Assembly (NCBI GenBank): GCA_002477465.1
Contig: DLPV01000046.1
Span: 1 to 50,150, forward strand
Reading direction: 5' to 3'
From: Gammaproteobacteria bacterium UBA7449
GTDB taxonomy: Bacteria; Pseudomonadota; Gammaproteobacteria; Pseudomonadales; Pseudohongiellaceae
Length of the DNA stretch: 50,150 nucleotides
Numbering within the stretch: position 1 is the first letter of the stretch; the number at the start of each line of letters is the position of its first letter. The position numbers and the translations under genes are program-made. Below the pieces are notes generated by a model. The model did not search any database. It was not told the DNA's origin and worked only from the letters and a program-made list of their open reading frames with translations. Positions 16,914-26,076 of this stretch are shown here, piece by piece.

Positions 16914-18725
16914 ATGCGCAGTTATTATTGTGGAGAGCTTAACGATTCCCACGTTGACCAGGAAATCACTTTATACGGTTGGGTTCACCGACGTCGAGAT
17001 CATGGCGGAGTGATTTTTTTGGATCTGCGCGATCGCGAAGGAGTTGCCCAGGTTGTCTTCGATCCTGACACAGAAGCGAGTTTTGCCAGCGCTGAAAGTG
17101 TGCGGAGTGAATTCGTGCTAGAGGTACGCGGCAAGGTCCGGCTGCGACCGGAAGGAACCATCAACGAAGACATGCCTACTGGCAAGATTGAGGTGCTGGG
17201 AAAGGAGCTCACCATTCTGAACGCAGCGAAGACGCCGCCAATGCAGTTGGACGAATACGCTGATGTGGGTGAGGACGTCAGACTGCACTACCGCTACATC
17301 GATTTGCGTCGCCCGGAAATGATGGAAAAACTGCGGTTTCGCTCCAAGGTAGCGAACACAGTGCGCAATTTTCTTGATGGCAATGGTTTTCTCGATATTG
17401 AAACGCCGCTGCTGACCAAAGCAACTCCAGAGGGTGCCCGAGACTATCTGGTACCCAGCCGCACCCACCCGAATCGATTTTTCGCCTTGCCGCAATCGCC
17501 ACAGTTGTTCAAACAAATACTAATGGCGTCCGGCATGGATCGCTACTATCAAATCGCAAAGTGCTTTCGCGACGAGGACCTGCGAGCGGACAGACAACCG
17601 GAATTCACCCAGATTGATATTGAGACATCATTTATGGGTGAAGAGGAAATCATGGCCATCATGGAGGACATGATCAGACAGATTTTCCAATCCCATCTGG
17701 ATGTGGATCTGGGTGACTTCCCGCGATTAAGCCATGCCGAGGCCATGCGCTTATATGGATCCGACAAGCCTGATTTGCGCATTGATCTGCAGCTGGTGGA
17801 TATCGCCGAGCTTATGGCTGGCGTCGAATTCAAGGTGTTCAGCGGTCCGGCGGCAGATCCTGACAGCAGGGTGGTTGCCCTGCGGGTGCCCGGTGGCGTA
17901 TCCCTGAGCAGGAAGGTCATCGATGACCTGACTGAGTTTGTCGGCATCTATGGCGCCAGGGGGCTGGCCTGGATCAAGGTCAATGATGCGGCAACGGGCA
18001 TCGAGGGATTGCAGTCTCCAATCATCAAATTCATCGGCGAAGAAGTCACTCAGACTTTGATGTCGATACTTGAGGTGGAGACGGGCGATATTGTTTTATT
18101 CGGTGCTGACAAGGTCAAAGTGGTTAATGAAGCCATGGGGGCGCTGCGAATCCGGGTTGCCGAGCTGTTAGGGCTGGTGGCCGACAAGTGGGCGCCGCTA
18201 TGGGTTGTCGACTTTCCCATGTTTGAAGAAGATGGAGAGGGCAATCTGACGTCTCTGCATCATCCGTTTACTGCGCCTGCAGTGCCGGTAGAAGAGCTGC
18301 GGGCCGAGCCCGCCACCGCCTTGTCCAGGGCCTATGATATGGTTCTTAATGGGACGGAGTTGGGCGGTGGATCCATCCGTATTAATCAACCGCAGATGCA
18401 GCAAGCGGTCTTTGAAGTGCTGGGCATAGGCGAGGAAGAGGCGCAGGAGAAGTTTGGTTTTCTGCTTAATGCTCTGAGCTACGGTTGTCCTCCCCATGGT
18501 GGCATCGCCTTTGGATTCGATCGGCTCATCATGTTAATGACTGGTTCAACATCCATTCGTGAAGTTATCGCTTTTCCTAAAACGCAAACTGCTGCCTGCC
18601 CACTCACCGACGCGCCGGGCGCGGTCTCCGCGACACAGCTGCGCGAGCTGAATATCAGGCTTAGAGAGAAGGTTAGTTGGGCTAGCCGTGTTAGTGAGGA
18701 CATAAATCATGGCAGGTCACAGTAA
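16914..18725 (+). CDS. aspS: AspS, aspartyl-tRNA synthetase
   Basis: Charges tRNA-Asp. I chose the ATG at 16914 (MRSYYCGELNDSHVDQEITL), which gives 603 residues; the open frame to 16680 merely overlaps fmdB in another phase. An N-terminal OB-fold anticodon domain (YGWVHRRRDHGGVIFLDLRD) precedes the class II core, with FLDIETPLLTKATPEGARDY, FRDEDLRADRQPEFTQIDIE and the C-terminal GIAFGFDRLIMLMTG. The bacterial GAD insertion domain lies between. A partial 50-base tRNA-Asp gene lies at the right window edge. The 3' end overlaps yebC by 17 bases. Confidence 0.97.
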   Translation: MRSYYCGELNDSHVDQEITLYGWVHRRRDHGGVIFLDLRDREGVAQVVFDPDTEASFASAESVRSEFVLEVRGKVRLRPEGTINEDMPTGKIEVLGKELTILNAAKTPPMQLDEYADVGEDVRLHYRYIDLRRPEMMEKLRFRSKVANTVRNFLDGNGFLDIETPLLTKATPEGARDYLVPSRTHPNRFFALPQSPQLFKQILMASGMDRYYQIAKCFRDEDLRADRQPEFTQIDIETSFMGEEEIMAIMEDMIRQIFQSHLDVDLGDFPRLSHAEAMRLYGSDKPDLRIDLQLVDIAELMAGVEFKVFSGPAADPDSRVVALRVPGGVSLSRKVIDDLTEFVGIYGARGLAWIKVNDAATGIEGLQSPIIKFIGEEVTQTLMSILEVETGDIVLFGADKVKVVNEAMGALRIRVAELLGLVADKWAPLWVVDFPMFEEDGEGNLTSLHHPFTAPAVPVEELRAEPATALSRAYDMVLNGTELGGGSIRINQPQMQQAVFEVLGIGEEEAQEKFGFLLNALSYGCPPHGGIAFGFDRLIMLMTGSTSIREVIAFPKTQTAACPLTDAPGAVSATQLRELNIRLREKVSWASRVSEDINHGRSQ

Positions 18726-19452
18726 ATGGGCCAATATCAAGCATCGCAAGGCAGGGCAGGACGCCAAGCGGGGCAAGATCTTCACCAAGATTATTCGTGA
18801 GATTACCGTAGCCGCGAAGTTGGGCGGCGGTAATCCGGCAGATAATCCGCGCTTGCGTGCGGTAATGGACAAGGCGCTGGGTGCCAATATGACCCGCGAT
18901 ACTATCGATCGCGCCATCGCGCGGGGCGCGGGAACCGCTGAAAATGAGAACCTGGAAGAGTTAGTCTATGAAGGTTATGGTCCAGGTGGCGTCGCTATCC
19001 TCTGCGAGACGCTGACGGATAATAAAAACCGCACCGTTGCCGAAGTGCGACACGGTTTCAGCAAATTTGGCGGCAGCATGGGGACCAGCGGTTCGGTGGC
19101 CTATCTGTTCGAGCGAACCGGTGTGATTAATTTTGTCAGTGGGGCCGATGAAGAGGCTATCATGGAGTCCGCCCTCGACGCCGGTGCACACGACGTGGTG
19201 AGTAACGAAGATGGTTCGATTGAAGTTTGCACCACACTGGAAACCTTTGGCCCTACCCAGGATGCCCTAAGGGCAGCCGGTCTTGAGCCAGAGCGGGCAG
19301 AAATGACCATGATTGCTTCCACCGAAGTAGAGCTTGACCTCGACGGTGCGGAGAAAATGTTGAAATTAGTTGAGCATCTGGAGGATCTGGACGATGTACA
19401 GAATGTGTACTCCAATGCCAACATATCTGATGAGATCGCCGAACAGCTCTGA
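18709..19452 (+). CDS. yebC: YebC/PmpR family protein
   Basis: A 247-residue protein with the family's opening MAGHSKWANIKHRKAGQDAKRGK. It also has the conserved GYGPGGVAILCETLTDNKNRT and KFGGSMGTSGSVAYLFE segments. YebC-family proteins were described as transcriptional regulators, and more recent work points to a role on ribosomes at proline-rich stretches. It is encoded between aspS and ruvC, the usual place, and overlaps the end of aspS by 17 bases. Confidence 0.95.
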   Translation: MAGHSKWANIKHRKAGQDAKRGKIFTKIIREITVAAKLGGGNPADNPRLRAVMDKALGANMTRDTIDRAIARGAGTAENENLEELVYEGYGPGGVAILCETLTDNKNRTVAEVRHGFSKFGGSMGTSGSVAYLFERTGVINFVSGADEEAIMESALDAGAHDVVSNEDGSIEVCTTLETFGPTQDALRAAGLEPERAEMTMIASTEVELDLDGAEKMLKLVEHLEDLDDVQNVYSNANISDEIAEQL

Positions 19453-19532
19453 CTCATCAGTAGCTAATTTTTTCGATTGCAGTTTGCAGCTGCAGGATCA
19501 ACACCGCGGCCTACGGCGGGGATGGCAATAAT

Positions 19533-20051
19533 ATGGCCCTCGTGCTGGGTATTGATCCAGGATCTCGAACCACGGGATACGGCCTGATTTCTGTACGCGG
19601 CAATAAACTTACCTATGTAGACTGCGGATGTATTCGCACCGAGGGCAGGGAATTGCCCCATCGCCTCAAGATTATTTTTGAAGGTATTAGTGGACTCGTG
19701 AGTTTGCAGAAACCCGAGCAAGTGGCGATTGAGGATGTATTCATGGGCCGTAATGCAGCGTCCGCCCTCAAATTGGGTCAGGCACGGGGTGCTGCAATGA
19801 CGGCATGCCTGCACCATGATCTGCCTGTATCTGAGTACTCGGCCAAGCAAATCAAGCAGGCGGTAGTCGGCTCCGGCGGCGCGGAAAAAGGCCAGGTTCA
19901 GCACATGGTCAAAGCACTCCTTAAGATCAGTGATACCATTGCGGAGGACGCGGCGGATGCGTTGGCGGTGGCTATCTGCCACGCCAATACCCAGGCAAGC
20001 CTGATCAAGCTGGCAGGCGCGAAGTCATTCAGTCGTAAACGATTGCGTTAA
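19533..20051 (+). CDS. ruvC: RuvC, Holliday junction resolvase
   Basis: RuvC cuts Holliday junctions after RuvAB branch migration. The 172-residue protein has an RNase H-like fold with the acidic catalytic residues in LGIDPGSRTTGYG, in QVAIEDVFMGRNAASALKLGQARG and in the C-terminal EDAADALAVAICH. The length is typical. It follows yebC by 80 bases and is 123 bases from ruvA. Confidence 0.96.
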   Translation: MALVLGIDPGSRTTGYGLISVRGNKLTYVDCGCIRTEGRELPHRLKIIFEGISGLVSLQKPEQVAIEDVFMGRNAASALKLGQARGAAMTACLHHDLPVSEYSAKQIKQAVVGSGGAEKGQVQHMVKALLKISDTIAEDAADALAVAICHANTQASLIKLAGAKSFSRKRLR

Positions 20052-20174
20052 AAACTAGACCGTCACCGCTGCCGGTCCAGATAATCCAGCTGCAAACCGA
20101 AGTCACGAACAAGCGAACATGACATACCAGGCGAGTACCAGACAGACATGCGTAAAGCGGGGGACCAGGCATAA

Positions 20175-20780
20175 ATGATTGGGCAGATTCGCGGGATACT
20201 GGTATGTAAGACACCGCCAGAGATCCTGGTAGAAGTTGGTGGTCTAAGCTATGAGCTTCAGATTCCTATGAGCACTGCCTATCAACTCCCTGAAGTCGGC
20301 TGCGAGCTGCGCCTGCATACGCATTTTGTCGTGCGCGAAGACGCCCAACTTCTGTATGGGTTCTATGAACTCAAAGACAAGACCCTGTTTCGAGCCTTGA
20401 TTCGAGTGAACGGTGTGGGGCCGAAGATGGCGCTGGCTATTCTTTCTGGTATGGCCGCCGATGAGTTTGCGCGCACGGTTCGCGAGAACGACGTTGCGGC
20501 CATGACACGGATGCCGGGCATCGGTAAAAAGACGGCCGAGCGGCTGATTGTCGAAATGCGCGACCGCCTGACTGAATGGGATGATGCAGAGGCAGCGGCC
20601 GCGCTTCCCGGAGCGACTCAATCTACTTCAGCCATGGGCAAAGAGGCAGAGACAGCGTTGCTTGCACTGGGCTACAAGCCTCAGCAAGCCGCTAGGGCTG
20701 TGGCGATGGTGCTGAAATCAGACCCTGAAATTCCCGACAGTGAAAACCTGATCCGCCTGGCCTTAAAGGGCATGCTGTAA
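20175..20780 (+). CDS. ruvA: RuvA, Holliday junction DNA-binding subunit
   Basis: RuvA binds four-way junctions as a tetramer and loads the RuvB helicase. The 201-residue protein has an N-terminal OB fold (MIGQIRGILVCKTPPEILVE) and tandem helix-hairpin-helix motifs (LIRVNGVGPKMALAIL, MTRMPGIGKKTAERLIVEMRD). The C-terminal RuvB-binding domain (ETALLALGYKPQQAARAVA) is also present. It sits 35 bases before ruvB. Confidence 0.96.
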   Translation: MIGQIRGILVCKTPPEILVEVGGLSYELQIPMSTAYQLPEVGCELRLHTHFVVREDAQLLYGFYELKDKTLFRALIRVNGVGPKMALAILSGMAADEFARTVRENDVAAMTRMPGIGKKTAERLIVEMRDRLTEWDDAEAAAALPGATQSTSAMGKEAETALLALGYKPQQAARAVAMVLKSDPEIPDSENLIRLALKGML

Positions 20781-20815
20781 GAATCCGAATCCTGAGTTAG
20801 AGCCCCAGATAAATT

Positions 20816-21847
20816 ATGCAAGATGACCGCCTGATCTCTCCCGATACCATTCCCGCCGAAGAATCACAGGAGCGCGCAATTCGGCCGCTTTCCCTGGCGG
20901 ACTATGTTGGGCAGCAGGAAGTCAAAGAGCAGATGGATATTTTCATCAATGCGGCAAGAAAGCGCGCCGAGCCTCTGGATCATACCCTGGTGTTCGGGCC
21001 TCCCGGACTGGGAAAAACGACGCTTGCCAATATTGTGGCGAATGAACTGGATGTGGCAATCAAGACAACCTCGGGCCCCGTATTGGAAAAAGCGGGCGAT
21101 CTGGCGGCCATGCTGACCAACCTCGAAGAGGGGGATGTCTTATTCATTGATGAGATACATCGTTTGAGTCCAGCAATTGAAGAAATCTTGTATCCGGCAA
21201 TGGAAGACTACCAGTTGGATATCATGATTGGTGAAGGGCCAGCAGCGCGTTCGATCAAGCTGGATTTGCCGCCATTTACCCTGGTTGGGGCCACCACGCG
21301 AGCCGGATTGCTGACGTCACCACTGCGCGACAGGTTTGGCATAATTCAACGCCTTGAGTTTTATTCGGTCGAGGAATTGCAGAAAATTGTGGCCCGCTCA
21401 GCAGATATTCTTGGTACCGAGATGGCGGAAGAGGGGGCTGAGGAAATTGCGCGGCGCTCAAGGGGTACGCCCCGAATTGCGAACCGCCTGCTGCGCCGGG
21501 TAAGAGACTATGCCGAGGTGAAGCATGACGGCACGGTTGATCGAGAATCTGCCCACGCGGCCCTGGATATGCTCAGTATCGATAAACACGGCTTCGACCA
21601 GATGGATCGCCGCCTTTTACTTACCATGATTGAGAAATTCGAGGGTGGCCCAGTAGGCATCGACAGTCTGGCGGCCGCGCTCAGCGAAGAGCGGGACACG
21701 CTCGAAGACGTGATTGAGCCCTACCTGATCCAGCAGGGTTTCATTATGCGAACGCCAAGAGGGCGCGTGATTACCCAGTTTGCCTACCGCCACTTTGGCT
21801 TGAATCCCAGTGCTGCGGTCGAAGATATCTTCACCGACTCAGAATAG
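20816..21847 (+). CDS. ruvB: RuvB, Holliday junction branch-migration ATPase
   Basis: The hexameric AAA+ motor that drives branch migration with RuvA. The 343-residue protein shows Walker A FGPPGLGKTTLANI, Walker B VLFIDEIHRL, sensor 1 LVGATTRAGLLTSPLRDRFG and a C-terminal winged helix (QQGFIMRTPRGRVITQFAY). All motifs are intact. Transcription probably ends at the large inverted repeat directly after it. Confidence 0.97.
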   Translation: MQDDRLISPDTIPAEESQERAIRPLSLADYVGQQEVKEQMDIFINAARKRAEPLDHTLVFGPPGLGKTTLANIVANELDVAIKTTSGPVLEKAGDLAAMLTNLEEGDVLFIDEIHRLSPAIEEILYPAMEDYQLDIMIGEGPAARSIKLDLPPFTLVGATTRAGLLTSPLRDRFGIIQRLEFYSVEELQKIVARSADILGTEMAEEGAEEIARRSRGTPRIANRLLRRVRDYAEVKHDGTVDRESAHAALDMLSIDKHGFDQMDRRLLLTMIEKFEGGPVGIDSLAAALSEERDTLEDVIEPYLIQQGFIMRTPRGRVITQFAYRHFGLNPSAAVEDIFTDSE

Positions 21848-21867
21848 CCGTTGCTCTAGCGGGCGCT

Positions 21868-21914
21868 GACTGAAAGGTGGGGCTGCTGATGCTGCTGATT
21901 TCCACGTTTCAGTC
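21868..21914 (+). terminator. Large inverted repeat after ruvB, probable terminator
   Basis: Arms of 13 bases (21868-21880 and 21902-21914) pair with a single mismatch. The loop of 21 bases is itself a GCTGCTGAT tandem duplication. A five-T run follows 12 bases later (21927-21931), a little distant for a classical rho-independent terminator. It separates the ruv and tol groups. Confidence 0.55.
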
Positions 21915-22098
21915 ATAATTCTTCAGCTTTTTGTCTCTTTCTGCTTGCCGCAACGTTAGTTTTTCACTGTTAAATGCGTTTTCCCGAAACTATTTCGCTG
22001 ATTGGCCGAATAAATGCCTGATACACGGACTTTCCGCGAAAAATCAGTGTCATACTCAATCGTTAGCACTGTGACAAGAAATACTTGGAGCCATCGAA

Positions 22099-22785
22099 GT
22101 GAATGAAGGATTAAGCCCGATCGATCTGATACTAGACGCCAGTCCTGCGGTGCAGATGGTGTTTTTGATACTGCTGGTGCTGTCAGTGGTGTCCTGGGTA
22201 ATTATCGTGCAGCGCTGGATGGTTTTTTCTGCAGCCCGAAAAGGTGTGTTGAGCTTCGAGCAGCGTTTCTGGTCAGGAATGGATCTCAGTCAGCTATATA
22301 AAGAAGGTTCACTGCTGCAGCAGGAGAACCTGCAGATTGTGGGTATGGAAAATATTTTCAGGGCAGGCTTCAAGGAATTTATGCGTTTGCGGCAACAGGC
22401 CAGTGTCGACCGCGAAGCAATCATGGAAGGCGCCCAGCGGGCGATGCGGGTTGCCTATTCGCGGGAAGAGGAAAAGCTTGAGCGTCACCTGGCTTTTCTT
22501 GCAACAGTAGGATCAGTCTCTCCCTACATAGGCTTGTTTGGTACTGTAATCGGGATCATGAACTCATTTCTTGGTTTGGCCAGTCAGGCGCAGGCGACGC
22601 TGCAGGTTGTCGCGCCGGGAATTGCCGAAGCCTTGTTTGCAACTGCTATCGGGCTGTTTGCGGCGATACCTGCCGTGGTTGCTTACAACCGGTATTCATC
22701 CACGTTGGATAACGTCACCAGCAGCTACATTACATTCAGTGACGAATTCTCAAGCATCTTGCACAGACAAATTCATAGCAACTAA
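22099..22785 (+). CDS. tolQ: TolQ, Tol-Pal inner-membrane motor protein
   Basis: TolQ forms the proton-driven stator with TolR that energises TolA and keeps the outer membrane attached during division. The 228-residue protein starts at GTG 22099, with GGAG nine bases upstream. It has three membrane helices: VQMVFLILLVLSVVSWVIIV, then the pair around GLFGTVIGIMNSFLGL and ALFATAIGLFAAIPAVVAYN. ybgC, which usually precedes tolQ, is absent; 250 non-coding bases separate it from ruvB. Confidence 0.96.
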   Translation: MNEGLSPIDLILDASPAVQMVFLILLVLSVVSWVIIVQRWMVFSAARKGVLSFEQRFWSGMDLSQLYKEGSLLQQENLQIVGMENIFRAGFKEFMRLRQQASVDREAIMEGAQRAMRVAYSREEEKLERHLAFLATVGSVSPYIGLFGTVIGIMNSFLGLASQAQATLQVVAPGIAEALFATAIGLFAAIPAVVAYNRYSSTLDNVTSSYITFSDEFSSILHRQIHSN

Positions 22786-22814
22786 AGCCTATGGCGAGGC
22801 GCTGGTAAGTACTG

Positions 22815-23255
22815 ATGGAAATAATGGTCCGCAAGAAACGCAAGCCAATGGCAGAGATCAATGTCGTGCCCTATATCGACGTGATGCTGGTGCTGTTGAT
22901 TGTGTTTATGGTGACGGCACCCATGCTGAATCAAGGCATTGATGTGGATTTACCTCAGGCCAGCAACGAGCCGCTGGATATCGATGAAAACCTTGAGACG
23001 CTCGTAGTCTCAATAACAGCTACCGGCGAATATTTCCTGAGCATTGGCGCCACTGGCGATGAGCGTGAGTCAGTCTCGCTGGAAACCGTTGGCGAGCAGG
23101 TTAGTCGCATCCTTAACGCGAATCCGGAAATTCAGGTTTTGGTAGAAGGTGACACCGAAGCAGACTGGGGCGCGATGATTACACTCATCACGACCTTGAA
23201 CCAGGCGGGAGTGACTAATCCGAATTTTATTACTCAGCCTGTTGACAGCATTTAA
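22815..23255 (+). CDS. tolR: TolR, Tol-Pal stator subunit
   Basis: Partner of TolQ, homologous to ExbD and MotB. The 146-residue protein has one N-terminal membrane helix, INVVPYIDVMLVLLIVFMVT, which contains the essential proton-path aspartate, and a periplasmic domain. A second in-frame ATG at 22824 would remove only three residues. It lies 29 bases after tolQ. Confidence 0.95.
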   Translation: MEIMVRKKRKPMAEINVVPYIDVMLVLLIVFMVTAPMLNQGIDVDLPQASNEPLDIDENLETLVVSITATGEYFLSIGATGDERESVSLETVGEQVSRILNANPEIQVLVEGDTEADWGAMITLITTLNQAGVTNPNFITQPVDSI

Positions 23256-23284
23256 TGATACGTTTGTGTCTGGCAGTGAATTGA

Positions 23285-24139
23285 ATGAACAACACGTTCA
23301 ACAATTTGATCATTTACAATGGATACCCGCTTTCTATCGTGCTGGCGCTGACTTTTCATATTCTGATCTTCGTGACACTGATTTACTTGCAATCGACTTC
23401 TGAAACCCGAACTCTGGAATTGGTGCAGCCGACCATCATCAAGGCTCTGTTTATTGACGAGAATCCACAGGTCCGTAATCAGCAGTTGCGAGAGCAGCGC
23501 CGGCAGCAGGAGGTTACGGATCAGAGGCGCCGTGAAGAGCAGCGCCAGCAGCAGGAAGCCGAGCAACAGCGACAGCGTGAGCAAGAAGCAGCTAAGCAAC
23601 AGCAAGAGCGAGAACGAGAGCAGGCGGCCCTGCGCGAACGCGAAGAGTTGGAGCGGCAGCGAGCCGAGCGGGAGCGCAGGGAAAGAGAGGAGATTGCCCG
23701 GCAAGAAGCTAGCGAGGAAGAGCGCAGGCGGAGAGAGCTGGCCGAGCAGCAGGAGCGCCAAAGGCAGCAAGAATTGCTCCGGCAGCGCCAGCAAGAAGCT
23801 GCTGAAGCAGCGGCTGCGGAGGCAGCGCGAACGGAATATGAGTTGGTACAGAGTGCCACTGCCCTGATTCAACAAGTGGTGCAGGAGAATTGGTCGAGAC
23901 CACCCAGTGCTCGCAACGGGATGCGCGCTGTGCTGCAGATCAGGATGTTACCTACAGGCGAACTGGTGGATGCGAATATTACCCAGTCTAGTGGTGACCC
24001 GGCATTTGACCGCTCTGCGGAAACCGCTGTGATTCGTGCCGCGCCATTTAGTGAGCTGCAGGATTTACCTATTAATGTTTTTAACGCGAATTTCAGATCC
24101 CTTTCACTGATATTCGAACCCGAGGATCTTTTGAATTGA
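23285..24139 (+). CDS. tolA: TolA, trans-envelope Tol-Pal linker
   Basis: A 284-residue protein with one N-terminal membrane helix (SIVLALTFHILIFVTLIYL). A long central helix of about 125 residues made almost only of Glu, Gln, Arg and Ala follows. The C-terminal domain (VVQENWSRPPSARNGMRAVL, GDPAFDRSAETAVIRAAPF) contacts Pal and TolB. The low-complexity helix creates long meaningless open frames on other strands. Shorter than E. coli TolA (421). Its stop lies three bases before the preferred tolB ATG. Confidence 0.94.
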   Translation: MNNTFNNLIIYNGYPLSIVLALTFHILIFVTLIYLQSTSETRTLELVQPTIIKALFIDENPQVRNQQLREQRRQQEVTDQRRREEQRQQQEAEQQRQREQEAAKQQQEREREQAALREREELERQRAERERREREEIARQEASEEERRRRELAEQQERQRQQELLRQRQQEAAEAAAAEAARTEYELVQSATALIQQVVQENWSRPPSARNGMRAVLQIRMLPTGELVDANITQSSGDPAFDRSAETAVIRAAPFSELQDLPINVFNANFRSLSLIFEPEDLLN

Positions 24140-24141
24140 TC

Positions 24142-25446
24142 ATGATGAACCGAGCCCTAGTACTTATCTTGTTATGTGCTTCGTTTTCTGCCCAGGCTGA
24201 ATTGAGTATCCAGATTACGCAAGGCGTAGATAATCCCATACCCATCTCTGTTGTTCCTTTTGCCTGGGAAGGCGCTGGTGTGCTGAGTGAGAATGTGTCC
24301 CAGATTGTGATTAACGATCTGCAGCAAGTCGGCGAATTCAGGGCTCTGTCTCCTGGCAATATGCTGAGCCTACCTAATGAAGAGAATGAAGTTTTTTATC
24401 GCGATTGGCGTGTATTGGCTCAGGACTATCTGCTGGTTGGGAAAATCACCCGTGCGACTGGCAGTCAGTTAGTGCAGGTGCAGTATGAATTTTTCGATGT
24501 GAATCGGGAATTGAAACTAGCCGGCGAAGTTTTGACGGGAAGTGTTACTCAGCTAAGGGATATCGGTCACCAAATCAGCAACGTCGTGTTTGAACTTGTG
24601 ACTGGTACACGTGGCGCCTTTACAACTCAGATTCTCTATATCGTTTCTGAGGAAGTGGGAGGGCAAACGGTATTTAGATTGGAGAAGGCGGATTATGATG
24701 GTCAGAGGGCGCAGGTCCTGCTGGAGTCTAATGAGCCCATTATGTCTCCAAGCTGGTCGCCGAACGGTCAGGATATCGCCTATGTATCCTTCGAAACATC
24801 GCTGCCGCGGATTTATACCCAAAATATCGCGACGGGTCAGCGTCGGCAGATTACCAACTATCCCAATATAAACAGCTCGCCGGTCTGGTCACCTGATGGC
24901 AATCGTCTCGCTATGGTGTTGTCTAAAGACGGCAGTCCGGACATCTACGTACAGGACTTGCTGAGTAATGAGTTAATTCGCGTCACTGATCATCCAGCCA
25001 TCGATACTGAGCCGAGTTGGTCCCGTGATGGAAGTGCTATCGTGTTTATGTCTGATCGCACCGGCCAGCCGCAGATTTACCAGATGGAAGTTGGAGCCAG
25101 TTCCTTCAATGTTGAGCGGCTCACCTATGACTGTTTTCAGTGCATGAAAGGTCAGTTCCTGCCCGATGGGGTCAACATGGTTCACGTGCGCAGAGAAACC
25201 CGTCAGGACCCGAATTACCAGATCGCAATTTTGAATGTGGAGACCCTGAGGGTGATTACCCTGACGGATACCTCGCTTGATGAATCGCCCAGCGTGGCCC
25301 CCAACGGCAGCATGATAATGTACGCTACGAAGTTCGCAGGTCGAGGCGTGCTGGACGCCGTATCCATTGACGGCCGCGTAAAATTCCGTTTACCATCCTC
25401 GCAGGGTGACGTGCGGGAGCCATCGTGGTCTCCCTTCTTTAATTAG
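24142..25446 (+). CDS. tolB: TolB, periplasmic beta-propeller of Tol-Pal
   Basis: TolB shuttles between Pal and TolA in the periplasm. I prefer the ATG at 24142 (434 residues; a TTG two codons earlier is also open). The signal peptide MMNRALVLILLCASFSAQA is followed by the TolB N-terminal domain and then about five WSPDG-type propeller repeats (SPSWSPNGQDIAY, SSPVWSPDGNRLAM, EPSWSRDGSAIVFMSD). Closely spaced after tolA. Confidence 0.95.
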   Translation: MMNRALVLILLCASFSAQAELSIQITQGVDNPIPISVVPFAWEGAGVLSENVSQIVINDLQQVGEFRALSPGNMLSLPNEENEVFYRDWRVLAQDYLLVGKITRATGSQLVQVQYEFFDVNRELKLAGEVLTGSVTQLRDIGHQISNVVFELVTGTRGAFTTQILYIVSEEVGGQTVFRLEKADYDGQRAQVLLESNEPIMSPSWSPNGQDIAYVSFETSLPRIYTQNIATGQRRQITNYPNINSSPVWSPDGNRLAMVLSKDGSPDIYVQDLLSNELIRVTDHPAIDTEPSWSRDGSAIVFMSDRTGQPQIYQMEVGASSFNVERLTYDCFQCMKGQFLPDGVNMVHVRRETRQDPNYQIAILNVETLRVITLTDTSLDESPSVAPNGSMIMYATKFAGRGVLDAVSIDGRVKFRLPSSQGDVREPSWSPFFN

Positions 25447-25539
25447 GGCTTCAGTTAAACCGGAAACTGGCGATTGAATAGGCAAGAAGCTTAAAGCCTT
25501 AGCTGGTTATCACTATAGAGTCTTTGGAGGACTGAAAGA

Positions 25540-26070
25540 GTGGGATATCAACGAAATAATCTTTTCAGGGTCGGCCTTATGGTCATTTCGCTGTTTGCAT
25601 TTGCGGCGTGCAGTTCTACTGGTGAAACCGATGATGCCGCTAGCGACAGTCAATCCACCTCTGCGGGCAGTTCGGCTACCAGTTCCACAGGTTCCAGCAG
25701 CGGACGGCTAAGTCAGGAAGAGATTCGTGCGCAAAACGCATTGCGCCAGACAGTGTTCTATTTCGACTTCGATGTTGCGGAGTTCAAGACAGAGGATCGG
25801 GACACCCTGACATTCCACGCCCGGGATCTTGCTGCCAATCCCAATAAGAGAGTTAGACTCGAAGGTCATGCCGATGAACGCGGTACGCGCGAATACAACC
25901 TTGCGCTCGGCGAGCGTCGCGCTAACGGCATTCTGAATTATCTTATCGTGAACGGCGCTTCGCGTTCACAAATTGAGGTCGTGAGCTACGGCGAAGAACG
26001 TCCGGCGCAATCCGGCCAGGCTGAATCGGCATATGGTCGTAATCGCCGTGTCGAGATCGTTGCTCGCTAA
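25540..26070 (+). CDS. pal: Pal, peptidoglycan-associated outer-membrane lipoprotein
   Basis: Pal anchors the outer membrane to peptidoglycan. The 176-residue protein starts at GTG 25540 with GGAGG at a good distance. It has a lipoprotein signal ending FAFAAC, a Ser/Thr-rich linker, and an OmpA-type domain (VFYFDFDVAEFKTEDRDTL, LEGHADERGTREYNLALGERRA, VVSYGEERP) with the diaminopimelate-binding residues. It follows tolB by 93 bases. Confidence 0.95.
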   Translation: MGYQRNNLFRVGLMVISLFAFAACSSTGETDDAASDSQSTSAGSSATSSTGSSSGRLSQEEIRAQNALRQTVFYFDFDVAEFKTEDRDTLTFHARDLAANPNKRVRLEGHADERGTREYNLALGERRANGILNYLIVNGASRSQIEVVSYGEERPAQSGQAESAYGRNRRVEIVAR

Positions 26071-26076
26071 TAGTCT

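Noticed and set aside
23252..23875. A 207-residue minus-strand frame, Leu-rich
   Set aside because: It is the mirror of the Gln/Glu/Arg repeats of tolA; the leucines come from reverse-complemented CAG, GAG and AAG codons.
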